64,000 nt of DNA from Arthrobacter sp. SLBN-122 (GTDB lineage: Bacteria > Actinomycetota > Actinomycetes > Actinomycetales > Micrococcaceae): positions 992,001 through 1,056,000 of the forward strand of contig NZ_VFMS01000001.1 of assembly GCF_006715165.1 (NCBI RefSeq). The letters are read 5' to 3'. The translations under genes and the position numbers were made by a program. Shown piece by piece: positions 9,178 to 17,807 of this stretch. The notes below the pieces were generated by a model that saw only the letters and a list, made by a program, of their open reading frames with translations, did no database searches and was not told where the DNA came from. Each line of letters starts with the position of its first letter. Within the stretch, counting starts at the first letter, position 1.

Positions 9178-9210
9178 CAAAAAAGCCCCGGCCTTCCACA
9201 GGCCGGGGCT
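9178..9210 (-). terminator. Terminator of the GntR gene
   Basis: Stem AGCCCCGGCC and its complement with a 7-nt loop, followed on the minus strand by a run of six T. It lies 14 bases after the regulator's stop and separates its transcript from the downstream dehydratase promoter. Confidence 0.88.
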
Positions 9211-9223
9211 GGGCCGCCGCATG

Positions 9224-9949
9224 CTAGCCGGTGACAATCCGCCGCCGCGGCGGGCCGCTGTCCTCCAGGGGAGCAAGTTCGCCCTCGAAGGCCTTGGCAA
9301 ACCTGTCGAAGGAGTTGCGGATGTGGGTGGTCATGGCCGCCTCGGCCCGCTCGGGATCGCAGGCCTCGATTGCCTCGCGCACGGCGGTGTGCTCAGCGAC
9401 GGTGATGGCGCCGTCCACGTCCGCAGGGTAGAGCCTGAAGGTGTGCAGGTGGCAGTGCGTCTGGGCAAAGGCGTGCCGGACCACCGGGTTGCCGGAGGCG
9501 GCCAGGATGGTGTCGTGGAAGCGGGTGTCGTGGGCCACCAGATCCTGCCGCAGGTCCCTGCTGCGCTTCATGGCGTCCCGGAAGCCTGCCAGCTCCCTTT
9601 CCAGCGTCCCTGCCGGATTGGCCAGGCGGTCCACCGCAGCCGCACGCGCTGCCCAGGGTTCCACCAGGAGCCTGAACTCGAACAGCGAGCGCAGTTCCGG
9701 CAGGTCCAGGAGCGGGGTGGTGCTGTAGCCCCTGCCGGGGTTGTAGACCACCAGGTTGTCGCCCTCGAGCCGCTGGAGCACTTCGCGGACTGGAGTCTGC
9801 GAAACCCCCAGGCTCCGGGCCACGGCATCAATGTTGATGCGGGTCCCCGGGGCAATTTCGCCGTCGAGGATGGAGGCGCGCATGGCCGTATAGACGTCGG
9901 GCACGGCCGCCTTGCCGCGCGGAACTTCGGATGGTTGACGTGGGGGCAC
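9224..9949 (-). CDS. GntR family (FCD/FadR subfamily) transcriptional regulator
   Basis: 241 aa, GTG start after AAGAGGTAA. The winged helix-turn-helix spans residues about 15-80 (RINIDAVARSLGVSQTPVREVLQRLEGDNLV). The C-terminal FCD domain carries the metal/ligand residues in HDTRFHDTILAASGN, HCHLHTFR and EHTAVREAI. Such regulators usually repress sugar-acid operons and are released by a pathway intermediate. It lies between the two near-identical promoter-operators of the catabolic operon and the transporter, which makes it the obvious candidate to bind both. Confidence 0.92.
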   Translation of the reverse strand: MPPRQPSEVPRGKAAVPDVYTAMRASILDGEIAPGTRINIDAVARSLGVSQTPVREVLQRLEGDNLVVYNPGRGYSTTPLLDLPELRSLFEFRLLVEPWAARAAAVDRLANPAGTLERELAGFRDAMKRSRDLRQDLVAHDTRFHDTILAASGNPVVRHAFAQTHCHLHTFRLYPADVDGAITVAEHTAVREAIEACDPERAEAAMTTHIRNSFDRFAKAFEGELAPLEDSGPPRRRIVTG

Positions 9950-10092
9950 GCGGTTACCTCTTGCACTGGATTGGACTGGCGCCGGCAGAATCTGCGCCGG
10001 TTTGGACTGCCAGTGGTTGGTCGGGAGCTGCTGGGGGAATCATAAGCCACGCATCACCGGCGGCTCCGATAAGGGGCTTTTCGAAAGCAACA

Positions 10093-10143
10093 CTTGATCT
10101 GGATCACAATATCTATATGATTAACCAGATTCCTATATGATTT
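10093..10143 (+). promoter_or_regulatory. Promoter-operator of the MFS transporter gene
   Basis: -35 TTGATC, 16-bp spacer, -10 TATGAT, with CTATATGATT (10113-10122) repeated as CCTATATGATT (10132-10142). The block from CTTGA to TATGATT is nearly the same as the dehydratase operon promoter. The rest of the 272-bp region 9950-10221 between regulator and transporter shows no other clear element. Confidence 0.7.
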
Positions 10144-10221
10144 TGGCGCTGATATCTTCCGCGTCTCCCCTCCGCCCGTGCGCACCGCACCCGAAGCCAT
10201 GTATATGTCGAAGGAGACCGC

Positions 10222-11553
10222 ATGACTACGCTCGGAAGTAAGACATCCATTGCCAACCAGGCCCGGCAGCCCCGCATGATGACCCGCAAACGCTGGGTCA
10301 TCATCTGGCTCGCCTTCATAGGCCTCAGCATCAACTACCTGGACCGTTCCAGCCTCAGCGTTGCCCTGCCGTTCATGGGCAAGGATTTTGAACTCACCGC
10401 CACCCAGCAGGGGCTGATCTTTGCGGCCTTCTTCTGGGCCTACGACTTCTTCCAGCTCGCCGCCGGCTGGTACGTAGACAAAGTGGGCCCCCGCCGCTCG
10501 TTCTCACTGGCCGCCGTGTGGTGGTCCGTCTTCACCATGGTCACTGCCGCGGCCTCCAGCTTCTGGTCACTTTTCGCGGCCCGTTTCCTCCTGGGTGTCG
10601 GCGAGAGCCCGGCCCCCAGCACGGCGGCCAAGGTGGTAGCCACCTGGTTCCCGGTCCGCGAACGCGCCTTCGCCACCAGCATCTGGGACTCCGGCTCGCG
10701 CGTCGGGGCAGTCATCGCCCTGCCGATCGTCACCCTGATCGTCGCCTTCACTTCCTGGCACGCGGTGTTCATCATCATCGGCGTCCTGGGCATCATCTGG
10801 GCCGCCGTCTGGTGGAAGTACTACCGCAGCCCGGAGGAGCACACCGGCGCCAATGCCGCCGAAATCAGCTACATCCAGGAGGGCGGCGCCCGCGGCGCGG
10901 CAAGCGATGACGAGGGCGCGGCCAAACTCCCCTGGCGTTCGCTCTTCAAGTACCGCACCATCCTGAGCATGATGTTCGGCTTCTTCTGCCTGAACAGCGC
11001 CATCTACTTCTTCATCACGTTCTTCCCCAGCTACCTGGTCAAGGAACGCGGCTTTGACCTGCTCAAGCTGGGCTTCTTCGGCGCCATCCCCGGCATCTGC
11101 GCCGTCCTGTTCGGCTGGCTGGGCGGCTACCTTGCCGACCGTGCCGTCCGGGCCGGGTCCCCGGTCAGCAAGGTCCGTAAAACGGCCATCGCCGGTGGCC
11201 TGGCGGGCGGTTCCGTGATCATGTTTGCGGCACTGGTTCCGGAAGCCTGGATGGCACTGGCACTGCTGTCCGTCGCCTACTCCAGCCTCACCGTGGCGGC
11301 AACCGGCATCTGGTCGCTGCCGGCGGACGTGGCCCCCAGCTCCCGCCACGTCGGCTCCATCGGCGGGTTGCAGAACTTCGCGTCCAACCTGGCCGGCATC
11401 TTCACGCCCATCCTGATCGGCGTGCTGGTTGACCAGACCGGATCCTTCGTGGCGCCGCTGGCCGTCATCGGCGCAGTCTCCCTCATTGGCGCAGCCAACT
11501 ACCTGTTCGTCATCGGCAAGATCGAGCCGCTGAAGGTCCCGGCAGCGGCCTAA
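10222..11553 (+). CDS. MFS transporter, anion:cation symporter family (sugar-acid uptake)
   Basis: 443 aa with about 12 hydrophobic segments; the ATG follows GAAGGAGA. The N-terminal stretch RWVIIWLAFIGLSINYLDRS and the phrase GESPAPSTAAKVVATWFPVRERA are characteristic of the ACS family (galactonate, glucarate and hexuronate transporters). It probably imports the aldonate consumed by the neighbouring operon by proton symport. It shares a promoter-operator layout with that operon, so both should be induced together. A terminator follows. Confidence 0.9.
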   Translation: MTTLGSKTSIANQARQPRMMTRKRWVIIWLAFIGLSINYLDRSSLSVALPFMGKDFELTATQQGLIFAAFFWAYDFFQLAAGWYVDKVGPRRSFSLAAVWWSVFTMVTAAASSFWSLFAARFLLGVGESPAPSTAAKVVATWFPVRERAFATSIWDSGSRVGAVIALPIVTLIVAFTSWHAVFIIIGVLGIIWAAVWWKYYRSPEEHTGANAAEISYIQEGGARGAASDDEGAAKLPWRSLFKYRTILSMMFGFFCLNSAIYFFITFFPSYLVKERGFDLLKLGFFGAIPGICAVLFGWLGGYLADRAVRAGSPVSKVRKTAIAGGLAGGSVIMFAALVPEAWMALALLSVAYSSLTVAATGIWSLPADVAPSSRHVGSIGGLQNFASNLAGIFTPILIGVLVDQTGSFVAPLAVIGAVSLIGAANYLFVIGKIEPLKVPAAA

Positions 11554-11574
11554 GTATTCCCGGCCCTAAAGAAA

Positions 11575-11616
11575 AGGTCGACGCCGGCACTTGCGAAAGT
11601 GCCGGCGTCGACCTTT
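11575..11616. terminator. Strong bidirectional terminator, right copy of a repeated hairpin
   Basis: A 19-bp stem between the convergent MFS and pta genes, with A-rich and T-rich ends. The core at 11579-11610 matches 4924-4955 at 30 of 32 positions. The two copies bracket the sugar-acid cluster. Confidence 0.88.
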
Positions 11617-11628
11617 GTGCGTGGTGTC

Positions 11629-13758
11629 CTAGGAGGCCGGCTGCGCCTGGGCCGAAACTTCGGCCTGAACGGCCCCCTCGGCCGGCCCCGGGGCCTGCGC
11701 CTGGATGGCCGTGATGGCCACCGTGTTCACGATGTCCTCCACGGTGCAGCCGCGGGAGAGGTCGTTGACCGGCTTCCGCAGCCCCTGCAGGACGGGGCCC
11801 ACGGCCACGGCCCCCGAGCTCTGCTGCACCGCCTTGTACGTGTTGTTGCCGGTGTTCAGGTCCGGGAAGATGAACACCGTTGCCTGCCCTGCCACCGAGG
11901 AGCCCGGCATCTTGGACGCGGCGATCGAGGCGTCCACGGCGGCGTCGTACTGGATGGGGCCCTCAACTGCGAGGTCCGGGCGGCGCGTGCGCACCAGCTC
12001 GGTGGCCTGCCGCACCTCGTCCACGGCCTCCCCCGAGCCCGAGCCGCCGGTGGAATAGGAGAGCATGGCAACCCGCGGCTCCACGCCGAACTGGGCGGCG
12101 GTCTCGGCCGAGGCCAGGGCAATGTCCGCCAGCTGCTCCACGTTGGGATCCGGGTTCACGGCGCAGTCGCCGTAGACCAGCACCCGGTCCGGCATGAGCA
12201 TCAGGAACACCGAGGACACGATCTTCACGCCCTCACGGGTCTTCACAAACTCCAGGGCCGGCCGGATGGTGTGCGCGGTGGTGTGGGCCGCGCCGGAGAC
12301 CATGCCGTCCACCACGCCCAGCTGGACCATCATGGTGCCGAAGTAGCTCACGTCCTGCATGATTTCCAGGGCCTTGGGCAGGTCCACGCCCTTGTGCGCC
12401 CGAAGCTCGGCGTACTTTTCGGCGAACTTCAGGCGCAGCTCGGAGGTGGCCGGGTCGATGACGTTGATGCCGGCCAAATCGATGCCGTTGGCGGCAGCCA
12501 GTTCCCGGATGTCGGATTCGGGGCCCAGCAGCGTCAGGTCGCAGACATCGCGGCGGTGCAGGATTTCGGCTGCCCGCAGGATCCGGACATCGGTTCCCTC
12601 CGGCAGGACAACATGGCGCCGCTGCGCCCGGGCGCGCTCGATGAGGTCGTGCAGGAAACGCAGCGGCGTCATCCGCTCTGCCCGGGGCAGGTGCAGGCGC
12701 TCCACCAGCTCGGTTTCATCAACCCGCCGGGACCAGAGCCCCAGGGCGGAGGCCACCTTGCGCCGGTGGCCGGACCAGATCTCGCTGCGGACCTCGGAGA
12801 CCCGGCGGGCGGTCTGGTAGGTGTCATCTTCCGTGGCGAACACCGGGAACGGCGCCTGTGCCAGGAGCGGGTAGATGTTCGCGTCCGGGGCCAGGCCGCC
12901 GGTGAGGATGAGGGCCGAGGCCACCGGGAACTCAGGCGAGAAGGAGGATGCCAGGCAGGCCACCATCACGTCCGCCCGGTCCCCCGGCACAATCACCAGG
13001 GCGCCTTCATCGAGCACATTCAGGAAGTTGCCCACGTTCATGGCGGCCACCTTGATGTCCCTGACGTCGCGTTCCATGTCCGGAGTTCCCGCGATCTGCC
13101 GCACGCCCAGCGCCAGGGCCACCTCGCCGGTGGTAGGCCGGGCGATCTCCTCCAGTTCCGGCAGGATGTAAACAGGCCGGCCGGAGGCACCCGGCTTCAG
13201 GGCAGCCGCAATGGCGTCCAAGTCATCGGCGTCCGCCCGGTTGACCATGATGGCCAGGAGCGCGCATTTTTCGGCGGCAAGTTCCTTGCGCGCAACCTCG
13301 ACGGCGGCCGCGGTCTCGGGAACGGTGCGCCCCTTGGCGCCCACCACGGCCACCACGGGTGTGGCGAGGTTGTTGGCAAGCCGGGCGTTGAGGTCGAATT
13401 CGACGGCGGAATCCTGGCCCACCAGGTCGGTGCCTTCGACGATCACCACGTCGCAGTGGCGGGCGATGTCCGCAAAGATCTCCACGCACCTGGCGTCGAT
13501 CTCCGCCCGGTTTCCCTCAGCAAGCAGCGCGCGGACCTCGTCGTACGTCAGGCCGCCGCGGCACCGGTCATCCTCCAGGGCAAACCGGGACTTCATCAGC
13601 GCCAGCATGGGGTCGTTCGCTGCCGAGGGCCCGTGGACCACCGGCTTGAAGAAGCCGATCCTGTCCGCGTGCCGGTGCAGCGTATCGGCCAGGCCCAGGG
13701 CTATCAGGGACTTGCCCGATCCCGGGGTGGTTGCGCTGACGTAGATGCCTTTTGCCAT
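11629..13758 (-). CDS. pta: Phosphate acetyltransferase (long form)
   Basis: 709 aa, as in the long bacterial Pta. Domains in order: a BioD-like P-loop domain (VSATTPGSGKSLIALGLADT at the N-terminus), a central DRTGG domain, and the catalytic PTA domain from about residue 390 (RRHVVLPEGTDVRILRAAE, VSGAAHTTAHTIRPALEFV, ALSYSTGGSGSG-type loop). It interconverts acetyl-CoA and acetyl phosphate. The start was set at MAKGIYVSATTPGSGKS, the family N-terminus, after AAAGGGCGG; the frame stays open 219 bases further without a ribosome site. It pairs with ackA 7 kb downstream. The 280 bp to paaI hold its promoter and a paaI operator. Confidence 0.95.
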   Translation of the reverse strand: MAKGIYVSATTPGSGKSLIALGLADTLHRHADRIGFFKPVVHGPSAANDPMLALMKSRFALEDDRCRGGLTYDEVRALLAEGNRAEIDARCVEIFADIARHCDVVIVEGTDLVGQDSAVEFDLNARLANNLATPVVAVVGAKGRTVPETAAAVEVARKELAAEKCALLAIMVNRADADDLDAIAAALKPGASGRPVYILPELEEIARPTTGEVALALGVRQIAGTPDMERDVRDIKVAAMNVGNFLNVLDEGALVIVPGDRADVMVACLASSFSPEFPVASALILTGGLAPDANIYPLLAQAPFPVFATEDDTYQTARRVSEVRSEIWSGHRRKVASALGLWSRRVDETELVERLHLPRAERMTPLRFLHDLIERARAQRRHVVLPEGTDVRILRAAEILHRRDVCDLTLLGPESDIRELAAANGIDLAGINVIDPATSELRLKFAEKYAELRAHKGVDLPKALEIMQDVSYFGTMMVQLGVVDGMVSGAAHTTAHTIRPALEFVKTREGVKIVSSVFLMLMPDRVLVYGDCAVNPDPNVEQLADIALASAETAAQFGVEPRVAMLSYSTGGSGSGEAVDEVRQATELVRTRRPDLAVEGPIQYDAAVDASIAASKMPGSSVAGQATVFIFPDLNTGNNTYKAVQQSSGAVAVGPVLQGLRKPVNDLSRGCTVEDIVNTVAITAIQAQAPGPAEGAVQAEVSAQAQPAS

Positions 13759-13994
13759 GGTCCGCCCTTTGCTGTGCTGGTGCCGGTCCTCCCATCCTTG
13801 CACCCCGGGCGCCCTAAATGGCAAAGGTGCGTGCCGCCGTCGAGCGTTCCAGCCCAGTTGCTTTTCCCTACATAGTGCGGCGCGCCGTGCACGACGGCGT
13901 GTCCCCGGTCTTGGTGCCTGAGGTCCGCTAAGTACGTGGGCAGGAACGCACGCACCGGAACTGCATCCCCTTGACACCGGACCCCCTCATGGGA

Positions 13995-14016
13995 TTACCT
14001 AATGAACATTCGGTAA
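13995..14016 (+). promoter_or_regulatory. PaaR-like operator in front of paaI
   Basis: 22-bp near-perfect palindrome with half-sites TTACCTAATG and CATTCGGTAA around a 2-bp centre, 22 bases before paaI. The same TTAC..GTAA frame occurs at 20912 and 30649, before other phenylacetate genes. Confidence 0.68.
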
Positions 14017-14038
14017 ATAAAGCTGGAGGCAATGACGC

Positions 14039-14509
14039 ATGGCTGAAGCAACACTTTCCGGGGCCACCCACCCCATCCTGGAAAACGACTACGCCTCCGA
14101 ATGGATGGGAATCGAGGTCCTCGCCCTCAGCGACGGCCACGCCACCATCCGGATGACCCTTCGGCAGGAAATGCTCAACGGATTCGGCATGGCCCACGGC
14201 GGAATGATCTTCGCGTTCGGGGACACCGCCTTCGCCCTCGCGTGCAACCCCATCCACCCTGCACCCGGCGAGGAAGGCACCATCACCGTGGCCTCCGGCG
14301 TCGACATCAACTTCCTCAAGCCCGCCTTCCGCGGCCAGGTGTTGACCGCCGTCGCCGACCGCCGCTCCAGTGCCGGGCGCAGCGGCCTGTACGACATCCA
14401 GATCTTCGCCGCCGACGCCGCCGCGCCGGCCGCCGAGACCCAACCCAGTTCCCCGGGCGAGCTCATCGCCGAGTTCCGCGGACGCAGCCGCACCATCCCC
14501 AAGAAGTAG
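14039..14509 (+). CDS. paaI: Hydroxyphenylacetyl-CoA thioesterase PaaI
   Basis: 156 aa hotdog-fold thioesterase. The phrase NGFGMAHGGMIFAFGDTAFALACN holds the PaaI active-site region (HGG loop with Asp after it), and GVDINFLKPAFRGQVL is the family's second half. It hydrolyses phenylacetyl-CoA derivatives to release CoA when the ring-cleavage pathway stalls. The ATG follows GGAGG. It is 7 bases from paaK, so the two form an operon under the palindromic operator upstream. Confidence 0.9.
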   Translation: MAEATLSGATHPILENDYASEWMGIEVLALSDGHATIRMTLRQEMLNGFGMAHGGMIFAFGDTAFALACNPIHPAPGEEGTITVASGVDINFLKPAFRGQVLTAVADRRSSAGRSGLYDIQIFAADAAAPAAETQPSSPGELIAEFRGRSRTIPKK

Positions 14510-14516
14510 GAAAACC

Positions 14517-15866
14517 ATGACCCTGCATGCCCCCGAAACCGCACCCGTCGGCACCGACGCCGTCCTGGACCGCGAGGAAACCATCTCCCGGGATGAGCTC
14601 GAAGCCCTCCAGCTCAGCCGCCTGCAGCACACGGTGGCCTATGCGTACGACCGCGTGCCGCTGTACAAGCGCAAGTTCGACGCCGCCGGCGTCCACCCCA
14701 ACGACCTGCGCGAACTCGGCGACCTGGGCAACTTCCCCTTCACCACCAAGGACGACCTGCGCGAGGAATACCCGTTCGGCATGTTCGCGGTTCCCCAGGC
14801 TGAAGTAGCCCGCGTCCACGCCAGCTCGGGCACCACAGGCCGGCCCACCGTCGTCGGCTACACCAAGCAGGACCTGGCGGACTGGGCAAAGCTGGTGGCC
14901 CGCAGCCTCCGTGCCTCCGGCGTCCGCCCGGGCATGAAGGTCCACAACGCCTACGGCTACGGCCTGTTCACCGGTGGGCTCGGTGCGCACGCCGGAGCCG
15001 AAGCCCTGGGTTGCACCGTCATCCCCATCTCCGGCGGCCAGACCGAGCGCCAGATCCAGCTGATCCAGGACTTCAAGCCGGACGCCATCCTGGCCACCCC
15101 CACGTACCTGCTGACCATCGCCGACGCCATGGCCCACATGGGGATCGACCCCGCCTCCACCTCGCTGAAGTACGCCGTGCTGGGCGCCGAACCGTGGACC
15201 GAGGAGATGCGGCACGAGCTCGAGGTCACCATGAACATCAAGGCGTGCGACATCTACGGCCTTTCCGAAGTGATGGGCCCGGGCGTCGCCGGCGAAGCGG
15301 TGGAGACCCAGGACGGCAGCCACATCTGGGAGGACCACTTCCGCCCCGAGATCATTGACGCATTCAACCCGGAGGTGGGCAAGGAAAACGTCCTGCGGGA
15401 CGGCGAGCACGGCGAGCTTGTGTTCACGTCGCTCACCAAGGAAGCCCTCCCCATCATCCGTTACCGTACCAAGGACCTCACCCGCCTGCTGCCCGGCACG
15501 GCCCGCCCCGCACACCGCCGGATGGGACGCATCACCGGCCGCAGCGACGACATGATCATCCTGCGCGGCGTGAACGTCTTTCCGTCCCAGATCGAGGAAA
15601 TCGCACTGCGGATCCCCGAGCTCAGCCCGCACTTCCAGCTCGAACTGACACGCCCGGAGGGCCAGCGGATGGACCAGATGACGGTCAAGATCGAGCGCCG
15701 GGACGCGGTGAGCGTTGAGCAGGGCACGACGGCGGCACGCACCTTGAAGGAGCAGATCAAGATCCACGTGGGTTCTTCCTGCACCGTGAACGTCGTGGAG
15801 CCGGGCTCGCTCGAGCGGTCCAACGGCAAGCTGCGCCGGATTTACGACCTGCGCCCGAAGGGGTAG
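14517..15866 (+). CDS. paaK: Phenylacetate-CoA ligase
   Basis: 449 aa adenylate-forming enzyme; PaaK is about 430-440 aa. Recognisable parts: VHASSGTTGRPTVVGYTKQD (P-loop-like ATP site), NAYGYGLFTGGLGAHAGAE, ISGGQTERQIQLI, DIYGLSEVMGPGVA, and ITGRSDDMIILRGVNVFPSQIE (hinge and C-terminal domain). It activates phenylacetate to phenylacetyl-CoA with ATP. The start at 14517 is 7 bases after the paaI stop; the ribosome site overlaps that stop. Confidence 0.95.
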   Translation: MTLHAPETAPVGTDAVLDREETISRDELEALQLSRLQHTVAYAYDRVPLYKRKFDAAGVHPNDLRELGDLGNFPFTTKDDLREEYPFGMFAVPQAEVARVHASSGTTGRPTVVGYTKQDLADWAKLVARSLRASGVRPGMKVHNAYGYGLFTGGLGAHAGAEALGCTVIPISGGQTERQIQLIQDFKPDAILATPTYLLTIADAMAHMGIDPASTSLKYAVLGAEPWTEEMRHELEVTMNIKACDIYGLSEVMGPGVAGEAVETQDGSHIWEDHFRPEIIDAFNPEVGKENVLRDGEHGELVFTSLTKEALPIIRYRTKDLTRLLPGTARPAHRRMGRITGRSDDMIILRGVNVFPSQIEEIALRIPELSPHFQLELTRPEGQRMDQMTVKIERRDAVSVEQGTTAARTLKEQIKIHVGSSCTVNVVEPGSLERSNGKLRRIYDLRPKG

Positions 15867-15880
15867 GCAGCCCTGCGCCG

Positions 15881-15899
15881 ACTGACCGACCGCTCATGA
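15881..15899 (+). promoter_or_regulatory. Possible PaaR half-operator before the tetR gene
   Basis: Contains ACCGACCG (15884-15891), the same left half as the operator at 30649, but the right half is degenerate. It lies 13 bases before the TetR start and could allow autoregulation; weak on its own. Confidence 0.35.
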
Positions 15900-15912
15900 G
15901 AAACTAGCCACT

Positions 15913-16551
15913 ATGCCCCGCACCACTGAGACCACCAGCACCAACGGCACCGCCGTCAATGGCACAGCGAAGCGGGGCAGGCCCGGCTACGACCAGCAGT
16001 CGGTGCTGCGCATCGCCGTCGACGTCTTCAACCGCCACGGCTACGACGCGACATCCATGGGGATCCTGGCGGACAACCTGGGCATCTCAAAGTCGGCGAT
16101 CTACCACCACGTGCCGTCCAAGGGCGATCTCCTCAAGCTCGCCCTGGACCACGCACTGGGCGGTCTCGAGTCCATCCTGGAGCAGCCCCAGGCAACCTCG
16201 GGAGCGGCCGATGCACGGCTGGAGTTCGTGCTGCGCCAGACGGTGGCGGTGCTGGTTGACCGCCTGCCCTTTGTCACGCTGCTCCTGCGCCTCCGCGGCA
16301 ACACCGAAATCGAGCGCGACGCGCTGGAACGGCGGCGCGCCTTCGACCACAAGGTGGCAGCCCTGATTTCCGCCGCCCGCGACGAAGGCTCGCTCCGCCA
16401 GGACATCGACCCCCGGACGGTCTCACGGCTCCTGTTCGGCATGATCAACTCCATTGTCGAGTGGTACAAGCCGGGCGGTTCGCTGTCGCCGCAGCGGCTG
16501 GCCGACGACGTCATCACCATGGCGTTCGACGGCCTGCACGCGGACGTGTAA
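15913..16551 (+). CDS. TetR/AcrR family regulator, probable phenylacetate repressor
   Basis: 212 aa. The N-terminal helix-turn-helix reads VLRIAVDVFNRHGYDATSMGILADNLGISKSAIYHHVPSKGDLL, a textbook TetR DNA-binding domain; the rest is the all-helical ligand domain. It follows paaK by 46 bases on the same strand, the usual place of PaaR-type repressors, which respond to phenylacetyl-CoA. Palindromes resembling known PaaR sites stand before paaI, paaZ and the thiolase operon in this window. The assignment to PaaR rests on that context. Confidence 0.88.
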   Translation: MPRTTETTSTNGTAVNGTAKRGRPGYDQQSVLRIAVDVFNRHGYDATSMGILADNLGISKSAIYHHVPSKGDLLKLALDHALGGLESILEQPQATSGAADARLEFVLRQTVAVLVDRLPFVTLLLRLRGNTEIERDALERRRAFDHKVAALISAARDEGSLRQDIDPRTVSRLLFGMINSIVEWYKPGGSLSPQRLADDVITMAFDGLHADV

Positions 16552-16654
16552 GAGGCTCGCGGCCGGCTCCCTGGCGGCGATAATAAGGGTGCTTGGTATT
16601 TTCCCCACTCCCCGGCTACGGTGGTAGAAAACCAGCATCCGCAGGGAGGTACAA

Positions 16655-17794
16655 ATGGGCCAGGCCAGCGATCCGCGGCGATCATGCCGCCTGCGCACGG
16701 TACTGGGCGGCGGCGTCCTCGTGGCCGCGCTGGCACTCACCGGCTGCACCGGTACGCCAAGCCCCCCGGCCCCCAGCGGGTCCTCCTCAAGCCAGGCGTC
16801 GTCGTCGGACTCTGCCAACCCGGCACCGGCATCCTCCGCGGCCAACTCCGCTGCACCGGCGGAAGGCGGCGGCTCCGGGACAGCGGCCGGCAACCTGCCG
16901 CAGCTCGTGGAGAACCTCTCACCGTCCGTCGTCACCATCTTCACGGAAGGCGGCCTGGGCAGCGGCGTAGTGTACTCGGCGGACGGACTGATCCTGACCA
17001 ACGAGCACGTGATCCGCGGTGCCACCAACGTCGAGGTGGGGTTCGCCGACGGGCAGCGCGTGGAAGGGACCGTAAAGGCCAGCGACGCCGTGACCGACCT
17101 TGCGCTGGTGCAGGCCAAGCGCACCGGCCTGCCGAAACCCACCTACCAAAGCGAGCTGCCGAAAGTCGGCGAAGGCGCCCTGGTCCTGGGCTCACCCCTT
17201 GGTTTTGAAAATACGGCCACCGCCGGCATCATCTCCGGCCTCCACCGCTCCATCCCCGGCTCCGCATCGAACAGCCTTTCCCTGGTGGACCTCATCCAGA
17301 CTGACGCGCCCATCAGCCCCGGCAACTCCGGTGGCGCGGTGATCAATATGCGCGGGGAGGTGATCGGCATCAGCGAGGCCTACATTCCGCCGTCGGCCGG
17401 GGCTGTCTCACTTGGCTTCGCGATTCCGGCCGCCACCGCTGTGGACGTCGCCGAGGAGCTGCTGGCCAACGGCACCGCCAAGCACGCGTACCTGGGCCTC
17501 ACTCCGGGCGAACTGACGGCGCAGATCGCCGACCAGCTGGGAATCCAGGAAGGGGCCGGCGTCGTGGTGCTCGCGGCGGACAGCGACGGTCCTGCCGGGC
17601 GCGCTGGGATCCGTCCGGGCGACGTCCTGCAGTCCATGGAGGGCGTGGAGCTCACCACGCCGGAGAAGCTCGTGGCGGAACTGCGCAAGCGCAACCCCGG
17701 CGACACCGTAGGCTTCAAGGTCAAACGCGGCGATCAGAGTTTGGATATCAAGGTGGACCTTACCGACCGGCCCGCCAGCACAACCACCCGATAG
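16655..17794 (+). CDS. HtrA/DegP-like S1C serine protease with PDZ domain, lipoprotein
   Basis: 379 aa. The signal peptide ends in lipobox LTGC with Cys31, followed by a Ser/Pro/Ala-rich linker to about residue 80. The trypsin-like domain has its triad at His118 (TNEHVI), Asp148 (VTDLAL) and Ser225 (SPGNSGGA). One PDZ domain covers about 275-370 (YLGLTPGEL .. AGIRPGDVLQSMEG). It should sit on the outer face of the membrane and degrade or refold damaged exported proteins. GGGAGGT-like ribosome site. The next small gene starts 13 bases later, probably in the same operon. Confidence 0.92.
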   Translation: MGQASDPRRSCRLRTVLGGGVLVAALALTGCTGTPSPPAPSGSSSSQASSSDSANPAPASSAANSAAPAEGGGSGTAAGNLPQLVENLSPSVVTIFTEGGLGSGVVYSADGLILTNEHVIRGATNVEVGFADGQRVEGTVKASDAVTDLALVQAKRTGLPKPTYQSELPKVGEGALVLGSPLGFENTATAGIISGLHRSIPGSASNSLSLVDLIQTDAPISPGNSGGAVINMRGEVIGISEAYIPPSAGAVSLGFAIPAATAVDVAEELLANGTAKHAYLGLTPGELTAQIADQLGIQEGAGVVVLAADSDGPAGRAGIRPGDVLQSMEGVELTTPEKLVAELRKRNPGDTVGFKVKRGDQSLDIKVDLTDRPASTTTR

Positions 17795-17807
17795 GAAGGA
17801 AAAGAAC

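Noticed and set aside
11599..13875. A 758-codon open frame on the plus strand opposite pta
   Set aside because: High-GC third positions keep the antisense frame open. The protein has no recognisable domain and pta on the other strand is certain.
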